Source: Candidatus Accumulibacter proximus (GTDB taxonomy: Bacteria; Pseudomonadota; Gammaproteobacteria; Burkholderiales; Rhodocyclaceae). Taken from it: a stretch of 64,000 nucleotides of DNA. Positions 24,749 to 33,553 of the stretch are shown here, one piece after another. Position numbers and translations under genes: made by a program. How positions within the stretch are numbered: the stretch's first letter is position 1; each line of letters begins with the position of its first letter. The notes under the pieces are model-generated. The model was not told the DNA's origin. It ran no database searches and worked only from the letters and a program-made list of their open reading frames with translations. Where the stretch lies: positions 122,304 to 186,303 of the forward strand of contig JADJMH010000004.1 in the NCBI GenBank assembly GCA_016709675.1, written 5' to 3'.

Positions 24749-27061
24749 ATGGGAATCAAATCGACTGCCCGAACGGTTCTGTCGACCGTTTTGTGCCGCG
24801 CGAGATCAATACTGAATCCGCCGCTTGGTCCGTATCGTCCGGATCTCTCGGACACCACCTTCATCGAAAGCCTGCTGTCGAGCTCAGACTCGCTGCACGC
24901 GGCAAAGGAGACCTTCGCTGCCGGTCACCACGAGACTGCGCGCCGCCACGTCGTCCGTCATTTTGTTCATCGGCAGACACCCAAGTTCTTCTGTGATCCC
25001 ATCCAGATCGGTACTCTGACGGCCATCTTGCTGCGCGACAGGACGGCCTGGGTCGCAGCGCTGCGCGCACGGGTTGACCAGGATCTCAACGTTGGCCTTA
25101 GGATCGTCTCGATGCGCGGTGGGCCGTTGGCGGGGCAATTCGAATGGGCAGGCATTCAACCTGGACCGGGCGACGATGATCTTTTCAGTGCCCAACCGCA
25201 TCGCTACGGATTTCTGCCACGGTTGGCGCTTGCCGCGCACTACGGGATGCCGACGCTGGGTGTTATTGCCCAATTGATCAACCGCTGGGTCGAAGCGACA
25301 GAGGCCGGCAAGGGAAGCGGCTATCTCAGCCCACTAGTCGTTCTCTACCGGGTGCTGGCGTTGAACTGGACTTTCGTATTCGCTGCCGGATTGCACACCG
25401 GTGGTGACGCGCCGAGTGACGATCTTCTATTTTTAATTCTCAAAATCCTGTATGCCGACACAGAATACCTGAAAGACACAATCGGCAAGTCCTATCCCAA
25501 TAATCACCTCCTTGCAGACGGGTTCGCAGGCTGGTATTTCGGAACGATGTTTCCGGAGTTTCCGAGTGCCGCGCAGTCTAGGGAAGTGGGAGAAGAACTC
25601 TTTCTACGCGAGGTTCGTCGGCAATTCTACGACGATGGCGCGAATTTCGAGCACTCGACGCACTACCACGAGCTCGGATGCGAAATGGCGTTGGCGTATC
25701 TGCTGCTGTCGCGTCGCAATGGCATCGAACCGGCTGACGATATCGTTGAAAGACTGAAACGGATGCTCGCCTTCCAGCTGGTGTTATTCGGGCCCGAGGC
25801 CATACCTTTGGCGATTGGTGACAGCACCGAGGATCCTCTGTTCCCTCTTGACGCAGAACATGGCTGGGGTGCAGGTGCGATGCGCGAACTCTACCGAGCG
25901 CTGTTCAACCCCAACGTTGACGCAGCGCCGCAGGACGACCTCACCGTTGAGCGTGCCTACTGGTTGCTCACTGGCGAGCTTGTTGCGCCGTCGCCGTTGC
26001 CATCGCCGTCAGGCGCGTTGCCTACTTCCTTCGACCACGGTGGGTTTTACATGCTGGCCGACTGCGGTCGGCGGGCGCGGCTCGTTTTTCGATCGGGACC
26101 AGCGGAGAACGAGCCAATTTCCGCAGGACATGCACACTCCGACTTGCTCAACGTCTATCTGTCAGTAGGCGGTGTGCCGTTGATTGTCGGCGCTGGCACG
26201 TACACTTACCGCTTCAAAACCGCCCGTTGGCCTCCCTCCACGCCGGACTGGCGCAGCTATTTTGCCGGCCCCGACTCTCACAACGGGCTGATGCTTGGCG
26301 CCGACCCGTATGGTGCGATGGTCGGGGACTTTCGCAGTCGCGACGTCCCGTGTCGTGTCGGGCTCAGGCGCCGCGTGCAAGCACCCCTCCTCGCATGGCT
26401 AGAGTTCGAAGTGGAGGGAGCGAACGTCGCCCGCGGTTGCCGCCGCGGAGTTGTCCATATCGGCGGACACTACTGGGTCATCTACGATTTGGTCCCCAAT
26501 AGCATTCGGGTTATGGAAGGGGCCTCGATCGGACTGCAGTTTGCACCAGGATCCCGGACCAGTATCGCGGACGGCCCGGTTATCGATGTCACGCTCGGCG
26601 GGCAGGGGTGCCGAATATGCCTGAGCGGGGGGTTCCGGGACCCCAAATTGCTGGTTGGGTCAACGAAGCCCCTCGCGGGTTGGGTTTCACCACGCTACGG
26701 TGAGTTGGTTCCTGCTCCGCAACTACGTGCGCGTATCGCGCCCGGCGGCGACCCCTGCGGGTTCGTGATTCAGGCCAGCCGCGGTGAGGGTATGAGTTGC
26801 TCGATCGTGGCCGAGATGGTCGGCAATTTCTGTATAGCGTTCCGGATGGTCGACAGGGAGTTCGTCGATGTGCTCTTGGTTAGAACTTCAACCAGTGATT
26901 CCTTGATGGCGGCGTGGGATGTAGAGTTTGGCGGGGCACTGGCATGGCTGCGTATGGTGGAGGACGAGATCGTGGATTGCCGCTTGGCAGGCGTCGGTGA
27001 GTTGCGTTACAGAGGCAGATCTATCCGTACCGCAGACATTGCCGTGTTGCACTTGTCATGA
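24749..27061 (+). CDS. heparinase II/III family protein
   Basis: A 770-residue protein with the two-part build of heparinase II/III-type polysaccharide lyases: an alpha-helical toroid (ANFEHSTHYHELGCEMALAYLLL around residues 290-315, with the catalytic-type His/Tyr cluster) and a C-terminal beta-sandwich starting near PTSFDHGGFYMLADC. AGHAHSDLLNVYLSVGGVPLIVGAGTYTY is the central family motif. No signal peptide is visible, so it may act in the cytoplasm or be exported otherwise. In EPS clusters these proteins are probable lyases or modifying enzymes for uronic-acid polymers. GC and codon use are slightly less biased than the left part of the window. Confidence 0.83.
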   Translation: MGIKSTARTVLSTVLCRARSILNPPLGPYRPDLSDTTFIESLLSSSDSLHAAKETFAAGHHETARRHVVRHFVHRQTPKFFCDPIQIGTLTAILLRDRTAWVAALRARVDQDLNVGLRIVSMRGGPLAGQFEWAGIQPGPGDDDLFSAQPHRYGFLPRLALAAHYGMPTLGVIAQLINRWVEATEAGKGSGYLSPLVVLYRVLALNWTFVFAAGLHTGGDAPSDDLLFLILKILYADTEYLKDTIGKSYPNNHLLADGFAGWYFGTMFPEFPSAAQSREVGEELFLREVRRQFYDDGANFEHSTHYHELGCEMALAYLLLSRRNGIEPADDIVERLKRMLAFQLVLFGPEAIPLAIGDSTEDPLFPLDAEHGWGAGAMRELYRALFNPNVDAAPQDDLTVERAYWLLTGELVAPSPLPSPSGALPTSFDHGGFYMLADCGRRARLVFRSGPAENEPISAGHAHSDLLNVYLSVGGVPLIVGAGTYTYRFKTARWPPSTPDWRSYFAGPDSHNGLMLGADPYGAMVGDFRSRDVPCRVGLRRRVQAPLLAWLEFEVEGANVARGCRRGVVHIGGHYWVIYDLVPNSIRVMEGASIGLQFAPGSRTSIADGPVIDVTLGGQGCRICLSGGFRDPKLLVGSTKPLAGWVSPRYGELVPAPQLRARIAPGGDPCGFVIQASRGEGMSCSIVAEMVGNFCIAFRMVDREFVDVLLVRTSTSDSLMAAWDVEFGGALAWLRMVEDEIVDCRLAGVGELRYRGRSIRTADIAVLHLS

Positions 27062-27303
27062 TAGCTTGGACCTCAGTGGTGTCATGGCAGGAGGCAATTT
27101 GCCAGCCCTGACGCATGACCCTGCCGAATCGAGGCTGTTCGCCGGTAACCCGACGCTTTGTCGCTGCAGATCGAGAAAGTCTCCCGGACTCGGATCTCCA
27201 TGAAGATCGAAAGTGCGCGATTGACGCAGAGCCGTGATGATGCGGTAGATTTGTTTGTCGCAGATTCCTTGGCTAACTGGCAACAGCCTCTCTGGAGCCC
27301 GGT

Positions 27304-28539
27304 ATGAAACGCATCCTGATGATCGGTTACCACTTCCCGCCGCTGGCTGGGAGTAGCGGCATCCAGCGGACGCTGCGCTTTGTGCAGCATCTGCCGAGCT
27401 TTGGCTGGCAGCCCTTAGTCATCACTGCCAACGTACGCGCCTACGAGCGGATCAGTGATGACCTCATGGCCGACGTGCCCACGGATACCATCGTCCACCG
27501 CGCTTTCGCCCTGGATACGGCTCGCCACCTCTCTCTCGGCGGACGCTACGTCGGATGGATGGCTCGCCCGGACCGCTGGGTGAGCTGGAGGTTCGACGCG
27601 GTCCGGGTTGGTCTGCGCATGATCAAGAGATACCGGCCGGACGCCATTTGGTCTACCTATCCGATAGCTACAGCACACCTGATTGGTGCCGACCTGAATC
27701 GGCGTACCGGGGTTCCGTGGCTGGCAGATTTTCGCGATCCCATGGCGCAGGAGGGTTACCCCGAGGATCCACTCCTCTGGCAATCCTTCAAGCGGATCGA
27801 GATGGAAGCAGTACGTAACGCTCGGTTAAGCCTGTTCACTACCCCGGGGGCTGCACGCGTCTATCGTCAGCGCTATCCGGAGGTTGCCGAACGGATTGTC
27901 GTACTCGAGAACGGCTACGATGAGGAAAGTTTCTCATTTGTGCAGTTGGAGCACCACGCCCCGATCAATCCAGGGGCCATCACCCTTCTACATAGTGGCA
28001 TCGTGTATCCGGCGGAGCGCGACCCGACGGAGCTGATTGTTGCTTTGCGGGTCTTGAAGGAAAGCGGTCAGCTGGTGGTCGGAACACTAAAGATTCGCTT
28101 TCGGGCGCCTGTACATGTGCAGCCACTCAGGGCGCTAGCGCAAACGCACGGAGTGGAGGATTTCATCGAATGCTGTCCGCCAATAGCCTATCGCGATGCT
28201 ATCGCTGAAATGCTGCGAGCCGATGGCTTGTTGGTCATGCAGGCGGCCAATTGCAATGAGCAGATTCCTGCAAAAATATATGAGTACCTACGGGCTCGGC
28301 GACCAATCGTCGCACTCACGGATCCTGCTGGCGATACCGCCACGACCTTGGCGGCGGCGGGTGTAAAGGATATAGTGCCACTTGATTCGGCGACGGCCAT
28401 CGCCGATCAACTGATGCGGTTTGTCGATGCGTCCAGACGGTCGGCCATCGCGTTGCCGTACGTCGACTCGGTCAAGAAAGCGTCGCGTTTGGCGCGAACC
28501 GCAGAACTGGTCTCGCTTTTGAACTCTGTGGTACCCTGA
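27304..28539 (+). CDS. glycosyltransferase, GT4-like
   Basis: A 411-residue GT-B fold glycosyltransferase. The N-terminal MKRILMIGYHFPPLAGSSG glycine loop is the acceptor-side motif. Residues near 120 (LADFRDPM) and LVVLENGYDEESF-like VVLENGYDE mark the domain boundary. IPAKIYEYLRARRPIVALT is the nucleotide-sugar binding stretch in place of the common E-x(7)-E. Sugar and linkage are unknown. It follows the heparinase-like gene by 242 bases that hold no recognisable gene. It is followed by decayed acyltransferase genes, so it may once have been the first gene of a longer unit. Confidence 0.83.
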   Translation: MKRILMIGYHFPPLAGSSGIQRTLRFVQHLPSFGWQPLVITANVRAYERISDDLMADVPTDTIVHRAFALDTARHLSLGGRYVGWMARPDRWVSWRFDAVRVGLRMIKRYRPDAIWSTYPIATAHLIGADLNRRTGVPWLADFRDPMAQEGYPEDPLLWQSFKRIEMEAVRNARLSLFTTPGAARVYRQRYPEVAERIVVLENGYDEESFSFVQLEHHAPINPGAITLLHSGIVYPAERDPTELIVALRVLKESGQLVVGTLKIRFRAPVHVQPLRALAQTHGVEDFIECCPPIAYRDAIAEMLRADGLLVMQAANCNEQIPAKIYEYLRARRPIVALTDPAGDTATTLAAAGVKDIVPLDSATAIADQLMRFVDASRRSAIALPYVDSVKKASRLARTAELVSLLNSVVP

Positions 28540-28549
28540 CACTTGCGGC

Positions 28550-28681
28550 ATGGCTCTTTATGGATTCCGGGTTGGTGCCCGCGTACGCAGCGTGAGGCGT
28601 GCTCTGTCGTTCTGGATCCTTCTGCTATTGATGATCAACGAGACAAGGGGCGTGTCTGAATTTATCTATTTCAATTTCTGA
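28550..28681 (+). pseudogene. C-terminal remnant of an MBOAT acyltransferase
   Basis: A 43-codon frame starts at ATG 28550 and ends with GVSEFIYFNF at TGA 28679-28681. The intact MBOAT gene in this window ends PTEFLYFQF with the same stop/start arrangement, and one hydrophobic helix (SFWILLLLMIN) precedes the ending in both. The TGATG overlap with the following frame repeats the MBOAT/SGNH junction at 11522-11526. I take this as the last stretch of a second MBOAT gene whose main part has been deleted. Confidence 0.55.
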
Positions 28682-29275
28682 TGCTGATCTCACGATTCTT
28701 GATCCCTTTCGTTGCTGGGCTGGTAGGAGCGGCCTCTGTCGGTGGCGATGGTCTTGTTGATCATTCATAACGACGTCAAAGAGAGTTGGTCGAACCGCAG
28801 CGGGCACCGCTATTTTAAGATCACATCGGCCGGCGTTCGAGAGGGTTACCAGCCCCTCAGCGGGACGATGGCGCAGCAGATTCGCAGCGCTCCTGGCGAT
28901 AGTGCTCTGTATCGGTACATTCAGACTAACCTTGGATTCACAATCACCGCCGTGCTCGAGAAACATGTCCTGCCGAAGCAGCAATCGCGCGAACAAACAA
29001 CTGAAATCGAGTCGAAATCCAAACGGGCAGTTGATTACTTCGTTAGCCAGTTGCCCGAGGCGACTGGCTTGCCGCCCGAACGTTTGGTGCTTGTTTTCGA
29101 TTCCGACCGTGCGCGCATATACAATCCCAAAGCGGGTCCAAGGGTGACCGTTGATTCAATCACCGTCCAGGACTACCTTCGTGAGCGAGCGCGAGCGGCA
29201 GGGTTCGCAGTGATCGACACGGAACTGTCGTTTTCCGAGCACTACAATCGTAATCGCCAGCGTTTCGACTTTCTG

Positions 29276-30735
29276 GGGTTTAGTCCGTTCCGTGTGGAAT
29301 GGGGAGGAAACGGGCGAAGGGAGGGGCGGGCAAATGGGTAAGTTTTCCAGCGACGAGGTAGGCCATGGCGATGAAGTTTTCGACGCGGCGATAGCCGCGG
29401 GCGCGGGCTCGTGCCTCCTGAAGCGCCCGATTCATGGCCTCGACGCGGGCATTGTGTTTGCCGGCCTGGAAGCCATTGAGTACGCCCGGAAGATGCTTGG
29501 TGATGGTCCTGCCGAGGCGCTTGAAGGGTTCGAGTCGGCAGCGACTGGCCCAACTCAGCCAGCGTTTGAAGAGGGGCTTGGCCTCATCAGGCGTCGTGGC
29601 CTTGGCATAGATCGCGCGCAACGCTTCCTTGATGCGCCAAGCGCGTGCGGTCTTGAGATTCGAGCGCTGCAGCCAGTGCATGGTCTGGGCTTGCTTGACG
29701 GTCCAGTCGGCGGGTTTCTTTTGCAGGCTCCAGCGGGTGCCCTTGAGTTCGGGTTCACTTTGACCTCGGCCCGGCGCACCTCGTCCAGCGCCTTGCTGCT
29801 CAGAGCGACCACGTGAAAGCGGTCGAAGCAGACCTTGGCCTCGGAAAAGTGCTCGGCGGCGCCCGCCTGAAAAGCACCGCTCATGTCCATGCTCAAATCG
29901 GTAATCGCGCTCGGTTGGCCGCCATGCTCGGCGAGATCGCTGGCGAACTTCCCCAGCGTGGCCTTATCTCGACCGGGCGTGGCAAACAGCAGACGTGGCG
30001 CATCAAGATCGTGGAAAACAGCGATGTCCGTCTGGCCGCGCTTACCGGCGGTCTCATCGACGCCGACGGCACGAACCTCGGCATGACTCTCCTTGGCGCG
30101 CGCCTGCGCCACATGATGCTCGATGACGCGCCACAGTCTGGGACTGCGAACGCGCAGCACCCGGCCCGCCGCCAGTACCGACATGGTCGGTGCCAGCATC
30201 AGCGTCAACGCCTCGAACAACAGCGTGAAATGACTCCCTTCGCGCGCCCAGGGCACAGGGATTTGCGTCACCTTGCCACAGTCGGTACAGGCGACTCGCG
30301 GTACCTCGGCATGCAGATGGGCTTCGTACTCGAAGAAATCCAGATGCCGCCAGGAGCGCGCCAAGCGGTCGTGCAGCGGCTGCGCCGCTGCTCCACAGGC
30401 GGGACAGGCATGACTGGCCGCGCCGAACTTCACCTGGAAGTCGATCCGTCCAGCCTCCGGTGTAAAGGTCACTTGATCCACCTGCCAAGGCGCGACGAGG
30501 CCCAGGGCCTGGGTGAACAGCGTTTCAATCGCGAGGAACCGGTCGGAAGAGGAAAGGCCGCCATTGTCCTCCATGCCGAGGCCGGCAGACTGCCTCCTCG
30601 GCAAAGAGGAAGCGTACGCGAGGGGGGAGGCGATGTAAAGGGTCCGGCTACGCCCGGACTGCGTCCGCCCTTGACATCACCTCCCCCTCAAACCACACGC
30701 CTCTCGTCCGTTTCCACACGAAACGGCATAGAGCC
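29276..30735 (-). mobile_element. ISL3-family insertion sequence
   Basis: A 1460-base element with imperfect terminal inverted repeats of about 28 bases (20 matches): left end at 29276-29303, right end at 30708-30735, sharing the core CCGTT-C-CGTGTGGAA. It is flanked by an exact 8-base target duplication ACTTTCTG at 29268-29275 and 30736-30743. Eight-base duplications and this size are usual for ISL3. It carries one transposase gene on the minus strand. The perfect duplication suggests a fairly recent insertion, into an SGNH hydrolase gene. Confidence 0.92.
29280..30574 (-). pseudogene. ISL3-family transposase, one-base frameshift
   Basis: The N-terminal part reads normally: a zinc-ribbon HACPACGAAAQPLHD-like region with a second CTDC pair, the helix-turn-helix part, and the DDE catalytic domain starting at VRAVGVDETAGKRGQ with DLSMDMSGAF as second Asp motif. 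After DEVRRAEVKVNP the frame fails. One extra C on the plus strand at 29749-29751 (TTCGGG to TTCCGGG) would restore ELKGTRWSLQKKPADW and run through RVEAMNRALQEARARARGYRRVENF, which holds the final catalytic Glu, to the TAA at 29280-29282. The repaired length is about 431 residues. The ATG at 30574 is the likely start; a TTG at 30604 is possible. Confidence 0.85.
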
Positions 30736-30926
30736 ACTTTCTGCCAATTGATCCGCATTGGAACGGCATTGGGCACAAGGTCGCCGCAAGTCAAGTTCAT
30801 GACCATCTCAAGGGCGAGATTGTTGAGAAATAGCACCCGCCAAGAGAATCATGGGCTAGCGAGAATGAGCGATTGTGTTCAGCCATAGTCCAATGTCTCT
30901 TTGTTAAGCAAACCCCACTGCTGAGG

Positions 30927-32687
30927 ATGATCCCGATGACCCAATTGGCAGGAGCGCTTGGCTTTTCAGACGATTGGCCGACTGAAATCGTGGCTAAAGA
31001 GGTTGCTTCGTCCACGGCAAATGGCGCCTTTCTTGGTAGCACTTTGATTTATACCGATCGGCACCTCACGCTGTATAGCGTGAATCGATATGGCGATAGC
31101 GAGCCGCCCCCTGTTTGCATTGATGGTGTAACCGAGAGAAGTTGGGTCTTCGGTGATATAAGTTGTAGTGATTGGGGCTTGCTAGGTAATCAGAATGGCG
31201 CAATCAACTTCGACGAATTGTCTCAACGGCGCATGCCGGGACGGTGGGCAGTTCTTGGTTACGATTCCGGTACTGGTGCTCTAAGAATTGCGGTGGACCG
31301 TTTAGGCGTCATGTGGTTGTATGTCGGTCGGGTTCGGGGCGGCTATGTCTTTTCAAGCGATTTTGGGGCTGCCGCGAAGGCCATTGCTCCTGGCTTGACG
31401 CTGGATCGTGACGCAGTCTTGTCAGAACTCATCGTCGGATACTCGCCGAACAATGCCACTGTATTTAATGAAATCACAATGGCGCCCCCTGGATCGACAC
31501 TTTACCTTGAAAGCGGGGGGGCGAGAACTAAACGACACTCTCCGATCGAGTATGGTGATCGATTTGCTGGATTGTCTCGGGAGAAGAAATTCTCAAGACT
31601 GGACGAGGTCAATGACAAGATCGCTTCAACCATGTTGCGACAAGCTGGAAAGGACCTGGCGTTGTCGTTGTCTGCGGGGTTCGATTCTCGCTTTATTTTG
31701 GGAATATTGAACGGGGGAGGGATTTCCCCACATCTCTATACATTTGGTCACCCTGACAGCGATGAAGTTGTGAACGCCCGAGAGGTCGCCAAGTGCATTC
31801 AGTTATCCACGGCACTTGTTGATATTCCCGATCCGCAGTGGCGGATCTGGGAAAGAATGATCAAGCAATTTGGCAATACGGGGATGGCTCAATGGGTTGG
31901 CTGGGGTGACCTTTGGGCCGAGTATTTGGGCTCACGAGAAAATCACATCGTTATCGGATTCCTCGGTGATATCTTGACCGGCAAGAGTTTAGGATCAAAT
32001 GCGCAGAGCTGTGACGATTGGGAAGGGCAGTATTTTGATTTCTTGACTGACGGTGGTTGGCTATCGTCTCCCCTATTGCGCCCACAAGCGAGACGACGGG
32101 TGATTTCCGAGGTCAGAGAGCAGTTGCAATTCGGCTTACAGGATGCGGAATTCGCGTTTCCGCACCAGAAGGCAATGCATCTCAATCTCTACGGGCGTCA
32201 GCGTCGCCATACTGGAGCACAGCCGAATGTACTTTGCAGGAGCGTCTTGCCTATTCTGCCCTTTTACATTGACGAGGTCATTGATTTTTGGTGCAACCTC
32301 GGACTACAGGATTTGATGAAGCAGGAGCTTTATCTTTCTTACGCAGAATCGCGATTCTCTCGTTTGTTCCCGCGACGCCCGAGTCAGGCAAGAGCCTTGT
32401 TCGAGCGCGCGTGGCGAAAAGCAAGTCGCTTGACTCAAGCTGCGCTGATTTCTAAGCGAGAGACACCGCAGCGACCTATAGTTATCGACCGCAACCGTGC
32501 AATCTTGCCGCATAAGCGACAGATCATAGAGTTGGCGAGGCGGGTCGCTCCAATTGCGGACGATATAATAGACATTGATGGATTCTGTCAGAAAGTGTCC
32601 AATTACGCTGGGGAGCGGGGGGGCGATGCCCATGGCCAGATTATCAGCGCTGTTAACTTGTTCCTCCTGATCGAACTGTCGCTCTAA
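30927..32687 (+). CDS. asparagine synthase-like protein, Cys-less
   Basis: A 586-residue protein with the asparagine synthetase fold. The pyrophosphatase loop is LSLSAGFDSRF (S-x-G-x-D-S/R variant), preceded by TMAPPGSTLYLESG, the link between the domains. The N-terminal glutaminase-like half keeps MPGRWAVLGYDSGTGALRIAVDRLG but has no N-terminal Cys, so a glutamine-dependent reaction is unlikely. The catalytic GDGGDE loop is replaced by GFLGDILTG, which departs from true asparagine synthetases. The ATG at 30927 is preferred (CTGAGG just upstream); the frame is open to 30873. Its GC content is lower than in the left part of the window. A decayed paralogue lies at 42011-42656. Substrate unknown. 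Confidence 0.7.
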   Translation: MIPMTQLAGALGFSDDWPTEIVAKEVASSTANGAFLGSTLIYTDRHLTLYSVNRYGDSEPPPVCIDGVTERSWVFGDISCSDWGLLGNQNGAINFDELSQRRMPGRWAVLGYDSGTGALRIAVDRLGVMWLYVGRVRGGYVFSSDFGAAAKAIAPGLTLDRDAVLSELIVGYSPNNATVFNEITMAPPGSTLYLESGGARTKRHSPIEYGDRFAGLSREKKFSRLDEVNDKIASTMLRQAGKDLALSLSAGFDSRFILGILNGGGISPHLYTFGHPDSDEVVNAREVAKCIQLSTALVDIPDPQWRIWERMIKQFGNTGMAQWVGWGDLWAEYLGSRENHIVIGFLGDILTGKSLGSNAQSCDDWEGQYFDFLTDGGWLSSPLLRPQARRRVISEVREQLQFGLQDAEFAFPHQKAMHLNLYGRQRRHTGAQPNVLCRSVLPILPFYIDEVIDFWCNLGLQDLMKQELYLSYAESRFSRLFPRRPSQARALFERAWRKASRLTQAALISKRETPQRPIVIDRNRAILPHKRQIIELARRVAPIADDIIDIDGFCQKVSNYAGERGGDAHGQIISAVNLFLLIELSL

Positions 32688-32816
32688 TTCTGCATTGTCA
32701 GATCCGTCCCCCAGATCAATTTCCTTCAGTTCCTCCGCAGCCCAGCCCATCCTGCCACCTTCTCAGAAAAATCGGCCGCTTACATCGAGATCCTGAACTT
32801 GTATAAGGATATGGGC

Positions 32817-33527
32817 TCAGCCAGGCCTGTTGCGACCCAGTGGGCCATTTATTGTCCTGTTGATTCTCTTGCTTATCTTCCAGCCCAATGTGGATTGATC
32901 CTGGGTGGTGACCTGAACGTTCAGCAGCGTGTTGTTATTCGGAAAGACGAATCCGTTGATAAAGTCTCTGAAACTGTGCAGTATCCTTGCCGGGTATTTC
33001 TCCGCATGGATTTTGTCCTTGATGAACACGCAGACGAAGTCGTTCCAGATGTCGGCGCGCTGCTTGCAAATGTATGACTCCAATACAGCCGTATTCAAGC
33101 CATTATGGTTTGCCCATTTGGCAAGTGCATTGCCGCTGTCTGGATAGAATCTGTAGCAATCAACCGGATATCTATGGAAATCACCATTGGATGGCACATT
33201 CAAATAGAAAATGCCATCATTCTTCAGAACTCTCAAGACCTCCAAAAACAAAACCCAGAACATCTCTGAGTGTTCGAATACTGAGCTGCTCACTACGATG
33301 TCAACGGAATTGTCGTTAAATGGCAGCTTGTAGGGATCGGTCAGCAATACGTCAACCCCTTTTCCCTTTGCGAAGTCCACGCCAATGTAGGTAGCTTTGG
33401 CCGGACTGCATTCCTTTAACGAACCATTCACATTCTGCGAACCGATATCGACAATAGTTAATTGCTCATTTCCTTCGCAATAGGTTGTGAAAAATCTTTT
33501 ACCATTGTCGAATGCTGTGTCATGCAT
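32817..33527 (-). CDS. class I SAM-dependent methyltransferase
   Basis: A 236-residue protein with the core methyltransferase pattern: TIVDIGSQNVNGSL as motif I (unusual, with Ser-Gln instead of Gly-x-Gly), YIGVDFAKGKGVDVLLTD, LPFNDNSVDIVVSSSVFEHSEM as motif II/III and LRVLKNDGIFYLNVP as motif IV. NGDFHRYPVDCYRFYPD is a block seen in methyltransferases of polysaccharide clusters. It is markedly AT-richer than its neighbours, suggesting recent transfer. An insertion sequence ends only 26 bases upstream of the start codon and may have displaced its promoter. Confidence 0.82.
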   Translation of the reverse strand: MHDTAFDNGKRFFTTYCEGNEQLTIVDIGSQNVNGSLKECSPAKATYIGVDFAKGKGVDVLLTDPYKLPFNDNSVDIVVSSSVFEHSEMFWVLFLEVLRVLKNDGIFYLNVPSNGDFHRYPVDCYRFYPDSGNALAKWANHNGLNTAVLESYICKQRADIWNDFVCVFIKDKIHAEKYPARILHSFRDFINGFVFPNNNTLLNVQVTTQDQSTLGWKISKRINRTINGPLGRNRPG

Positions 33528-33553
33528 TATTTATCCCTCAATGTTTACATCGT

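Larger units (their letters stand above)
28681..30833 (+). pseudogene. SGNH/GDSL-type hydrolase gene, internally deleted and split by an ISL3 element
   Basis: Three pieces of one gene. The N-terminus is at 28681-28740 (MLISRFLIPFVAGLVGAASVGG, a membrane anchor). A central part in another frame starts near 28742 (VLLIIHNDVKESW, then LVLVFDSDRARIYN and SFSEHYNRNRQRFDFL). The C-terminus at 30744-30833 continues PIDPHWNGIGHKVAASQ and ends GEIVEK. The last piece carries the catalytic Asp-x-x-His (DPHW). The frame joins exactly if the IS element 29276-30735 and one copy of its 8-base target duplication are removed. The nucleophile Ser region is missing, and the anchor and central part are in different frames, so a deletion of perhaps 80-100 codons preceded or accompanied the insertion. 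It is inactive. Confidence 0.8.

Noticed and set aside
29292..30751. Long plus-strand open frames across the ISL3 element
   Set aside because: They are antisense to the transposase, whose zinc-ribbon and DDE motifs are clear on the minus strand.
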